Assembly: GCA_934437695.1 (NCBI GenBank)
Contig: CAKSAW010000058.1
Span: forward strand, 1-7,048
Origin: an uncultured Blautia sp.
Lineage (GTDB): Bacteria; Bacillota; Clostridia; Lachnospirales; Lachnospiraceae
Direction of reading: 5' to 3'
DNA length: 7,048 nucleotides
Shown: positions 5,205-7,048 of the stretch, piece after piece
Layout: each line of letters starts with the position of its first letter
Position numbering within the stretch: position 1 is the stretch's first letter
Translations under genes and position numbers: made by a program
Notes under the pieces: model-generated
What the model was told of the DNA's origin: nothing
What the model saw: the letters and a program-made list of their open reading frames with translations, nothing else
Databases searched by the model: none

Positions 5205-6086
5205 TTATTCTACGTTCTGGATCTGTTCCCTGACTTTCTCGATCTCTGTTTTCAGATCAATGGCTATATTGGAAATCTCCAGGTCACTTGATTTGGATAA
5301 AATCGTGTTTGCTTCTCTGTTCATTTCCTGTGCCATGAAGTCAAGTTTGCGTCCGATGCCTTCTTTCTCTGTTGTCAGCATCTTCTTCATATTTTTGATA
5401 TGGCTGTGAAGACGTACAGTCTCTTCGTCATTGCAGATCTTATCGGAGAACAGGATTACTTCTGCTGCGATTCTGTTGTCATCAATCTGTGTGTCTTCCA
5501 GAAGTTCTGAAACTTTCGCCTCCAGTTTGTTTCTGTAGGTATTGACTACTTCCGGTGAACGTTCTTCTACACGTAAGACTTTTTCTTCAAGGCTGTCCAG
5601 CTTTTCGATGAGGTCTTTCTCCAGGTTTTTGCCTTCCTGGGTCCGTGTATGGACGAATTTCTCGCATGCTTCACGGAGAGGTGGCTCCAGATAGCCCCAG
5701 AGTGCTTCTTCATCAACAGACTGTTCTTCCATGACAAGTACTTCCGGATAGCGTGACAGAGTGCTGACTTTGATATCGTAGTCAAGGTCAAAGTCCTGCT
5801 GCATCTGTTTCAGACAGGTGATGTATTCTGCTGCGAGTTCTCTGTTGTATTTGAGTGCTCCGTTGTTCAGTGTGTAGTCTTCGTATGTGATGTATACATC
5901 AACTTTGCCTCGCTGGATGTAGGTTTTCATCAGGTTTCTGACTGCTCCTTCCAGGAAGTTCAGTTTTCTGGGCATTTTGATGCTGAGGTCCAGATACCTG
6001 TGGTTGACAGATTTTAATTCGATGGTTATTTTTCTTTCATTGGTCACGACTTCTGCCCGGCCGAAACCAGTCATGCTTTTTATCAT
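5205..6086 (-). CDS. yicC: YicC/YloC family endoribonuclease
   Basis: Encodes 293 residues, matching B. subtilis YloC (about 290). The N-terminal YicC domain starts MIKSMTGFGRAE and includes ELKSVNHRYLDLSIKMPR (23-40), a hallmark. The C-terminal DUF1732 domain contains NDEETVRLHSHI (219-230) and GRKLDFMAQEMNREANTILSKSSD (245-268). A Glu/Lys-rich, probably coiled segment covers about 140-195. E. coli YicC has been reported to act as an endoribonuclease in small RNA turnover; the exact substrate here is unknown. It is the first gene of the seven-gene operon, behind a near-consensus promoter, with a weak ribosome binding site (AGAGAG). All nine of its Gly codons avoid GGG, unlike the divergent rqcH. 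Confidence 0.95.
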   Translation of the reverse strand: MIKSMTGFGRAEVVTNERKITIELKSVNHRYLDLSIKMPRKLNFLEGAVRNLMKTYIQRGKVDVYITYEDYTLNNGALKYNRELAAEYITCLKQMQQDFDLDYDIKVSTLSRYPEVLVMEEQSVDEEALWGYLEPPLREACEKFVHTRTQEGKNLEKDLIEKLDSLEEKVLRVEERSPEVVNTYRNKLEAKVSELLEDTQIDDNRIAAEVILFSDKICNDEETVRLHSHIKNMKKMLTTEKEGIGRKLDFMAQEMNREANTILSKSSDLEISNIAIDLKTEIEKVREQIQNVE

Positions 6087-6141
6087 AGTTTTTCTCTCTT
6101 TGTCGGTCTTGTAGTGTCATTGTATATCAGATTCATTATTT

Positions 6142-6151
6142 CTAACGTTAG
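6142..6151. promoter_or_regulatory. Perfect 10-bp palindrome in the yicC leader
   Basis: CTAACGTTAG is a perfect inverted repeat 15-25 nt downstream of the expected yicC transcription start. Its location would suit a repressor operator, but one short palindrome is weak evidence and no regulator can be named. Confidence 0.2.
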
Positions 6152-6171
6152 TCTGGTTTACATACAGATTT

Positions 6172-6200
6172 ATTATAGTTCATTATGGGGGTGGAGTCAA
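6172..6200 (-). promoter_or_regulatory. Strong sigma-A promoter of the yicC-cinA operon
   Basis: On the minus strand TTGACT (6200-6195) and a perfect TATAAT (6177-6172) are spaced 17 nt apart, which is 11 of 12 consensus positions. Transcription should start near 6165, giving a leader of about 80 nt before the yicC ATG. This is the only strong promoter seen for the seven genes. Confidence 0.88.
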
Positions 6201-6211
6201 ATATTTTTTCG

Positions 6212-6241
6212 TTGATGAGAGTAGGAAATGTGTGGTATACT
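6212..6241 (+). promoter_or_regulatory. Extended -10 promoter of rqcH
   Basis: TTGATG (6212-6217, 4 of 6) and TATACT (6236-6241, 5 of 6) are 18 nt apart, and a TGG triplet just before the -10 makes it an extended -10 promoter. The start would be near 6248, with a leader of about 34 nt carrying AAAGGAG. Its -35 box is only 11 bp from that of the opposing yicC promoter. Confidence 0.72.
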
Positions 6242-6281
6242 TTCTGAAGATATTTCGTTATTTTTTAAAGGAGTGTTTTTT

Positions 6282-7048
6282 ATGGCTTTTGATGGGATTA
6301 CGATCGCGGCTATGGTAAGGGAGCTGCATTTGAATCTGGATGGAGGGAGGTTTAATAAGATTGCGCAGCCGGAAGCGGATGAGTTGTTGATCACCGGGAA
6401 GGGGGCGAATGGGCAGTGCAGGCTGTTGCTTTCGGCCAGTGCTTCTCTTCCGTTGATTTATTTTACTTCTAAGAATAAGCCCAGTCCTATGACTGCGCCG
6501 AATTTTTGTATGTTGCTTCGTAAGCATATTGGCAGCGCCAGGATTTCGGATATCAGGCAGCCTGGGCTGGAGCGTGTGGTGATGTTTGAGCTGGAGCATC
6601 TGAATGAGCTGGGGGATCCTTGTAAGAAGGTTTTGATCATGGAGCTGATGGGTAAGCATAGCAATATTATTTTCTGTGATGATCAGAATATGATTCTTGA
6701 CAGTATTAAGCATGTTTCTTCTCATATGAGTTCTGTGCGTGAGGTGCTTCCCGGAAGGGAGTATTTTATTCCGCAGACTCAGGATAAGCTGGATCCGCTG
6801 ACCGTGAGTGAGGAGGAGTTCTGTGATGTTGTGTGCAGGAAGCCCTGTAATATTTCCAGGGCTGTTTACTCTTCTCTTACAGGGATCAGTCCGGTTGTTG
6901 CGGAGGAAATCTGTTTCAGGGCTTCGATTGACGGAAATGATGCTGCCCAGTCTCTGGATGAGACAGCCAGAACGCATCTGTATCATACTTTCCGCAGGCT
7001 GATGGATCAGGTTGTTGAGGGGGATTTTACTCCGAATATTGTTTACCG
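6282..7048 (+). CDS. rqcH: NFACT-family ribosome quality-control factor RqcH (3' truncated by window end)
   Basis: The first 255 residues are present of a protein normally about 570-590 long; the frame is open at the window edge. AAAGGAG (6267-6273) precedes the ATG by 8 nt. The N-terminus MAFDGITIAAMVRELHLNLDGG and RFNKIAQP (23-30) are typical NFACT-N, followed by TAPNFCMLLRKHI (71-83), a Glu-Arg at 97-98 where RqcH has its DR motif, FELEHLNELGD (102-112) and MGKHSNIIF (123-131). From about residue 170 the helix-hairpin-helix region begins (VYSSLTGISPVVAEE). RqcH binds 50S subunits with a stuck nascent chain and recruits tRNA-Ala to add an alanine tail that marks the chain for degradation. 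Older annotations call it fibronectin-binding protein FbpA. It diverges from yicC, as yloA does near yloC in B. subtilis. Nine of its 14 Gly codons are GGG, unlike every neighbour checked. Confidence 0.94.
   Translation, partial: MAFDGITIAAMVRELHLNLDGGRFNKIAQPEADELLITGKGANGQCRLLLSASASLPLIYFTSKNKPSPMTAPNFCMLLRKHIGSARISDIRQPGLERVVMFELEHLNELGDPCKKVLIMELMGKHSNIIFCDDQNMILDSIKHVSSHMSSVREVLPGREYFIPQTQDKLDPLTVSEEEFCDVVCRKPCNISRAVYSSLTGISPVVAEEICFRASIDGNDAAQSLDETARTHLYHTFRRLMDQVVEGDFTPNIVY

Noticed and set aside
6258..6986. 242-residue minus-strand open frame antisense to rqcH
   Set aside because: Its Arg/Pro/His/Gln-rich composition is typical of an antisense shadow. The plus frame is unmistakably an NFACT protein with promoter and ribosome binding site, and the minus frame would run into the divergent promoters.
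1..7048. CRISPR arrays, insertion sequences, phage genes, tRNA or rRNA
   Set aside because: I saw no regularly spaced direct repeats, transposase or integrase motifs, or clover-leaf/CCA structures on either strand.

Overview
The window reads as a stretch of chromosome from an anaerobic, low-to-middle-GC Firmicute, most probably a Lachnospiraceae-type Clostridia (Blautia, Dorea, Roseburia and relatives). Support comes from the syntenic block yicC-remA-gmk-rpoZ beside a divergent rqcH, the rimO-pgsA-cinA block, AGGAG-type ribosome binding sites, and a Cys/Gly/Asn-rich 'chorion-like' small protein of a kind I associate with this family. No mobile element, CRISPR array, tRNA or rRNA is visible.

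Left part (1-1402): four small genes of unknown role. A 101-residue Cys-rich protein (42-347, +) is followed by a clean rho-independent terminator. A 50-residue protein lies on the minus strand (390-542). Diverging from it is a two-gene unit (about 655-1035 and 1028-1300, +) whose members overlap by 8 nt (ATGAATGA). A long-stem bidirectional terminator (1359-1402) separates this unit from the converging large operon.

Middle (1466-6086): seven housekeeping genes, all on the minus strand and tightly packed, in transcription order yicC, remA, gmk, rpoZ, rimO, pgsA, cinA. Gaps or overlaps are 13, -8, 41, 75, -17 and 38 nt. A near-consensus sigma-A promoter (TTGACT-17-TATAAT, 6172-6200) lies upstream of yicC, and the operon ends at the shared terminator. 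The products cover RNA turnover (YicC), a DNA-binding regulator (RemA), GMP phosphorylation (Gmk), the RNA polymerase omega subunit, ribosomal protein S12 modification (RimO), phosphatidylglycerol synthesis (PgsA) and pyridine nucleotide salvage (CinA/PncC). The rimO leader can form two mutually exclusive hairpins, one of which hides the rimO ribosome binding site.

Right part (6087-7048): a 195-bp divergent control region, then rqcH (6282 to window end, +, 3' truncated), encoding the ribosome quality-control factor that adds alanine tails. Its glycine codon use (9 of 14 GGG) differs sharply from yicC (0 of 9), and its DR motif reads Glu-Arg (E97-R98).

The least understood material is the left end: the Cys-rich protein with a sigma-K-like -10 element, and the overlapping pair of short helical proteins.
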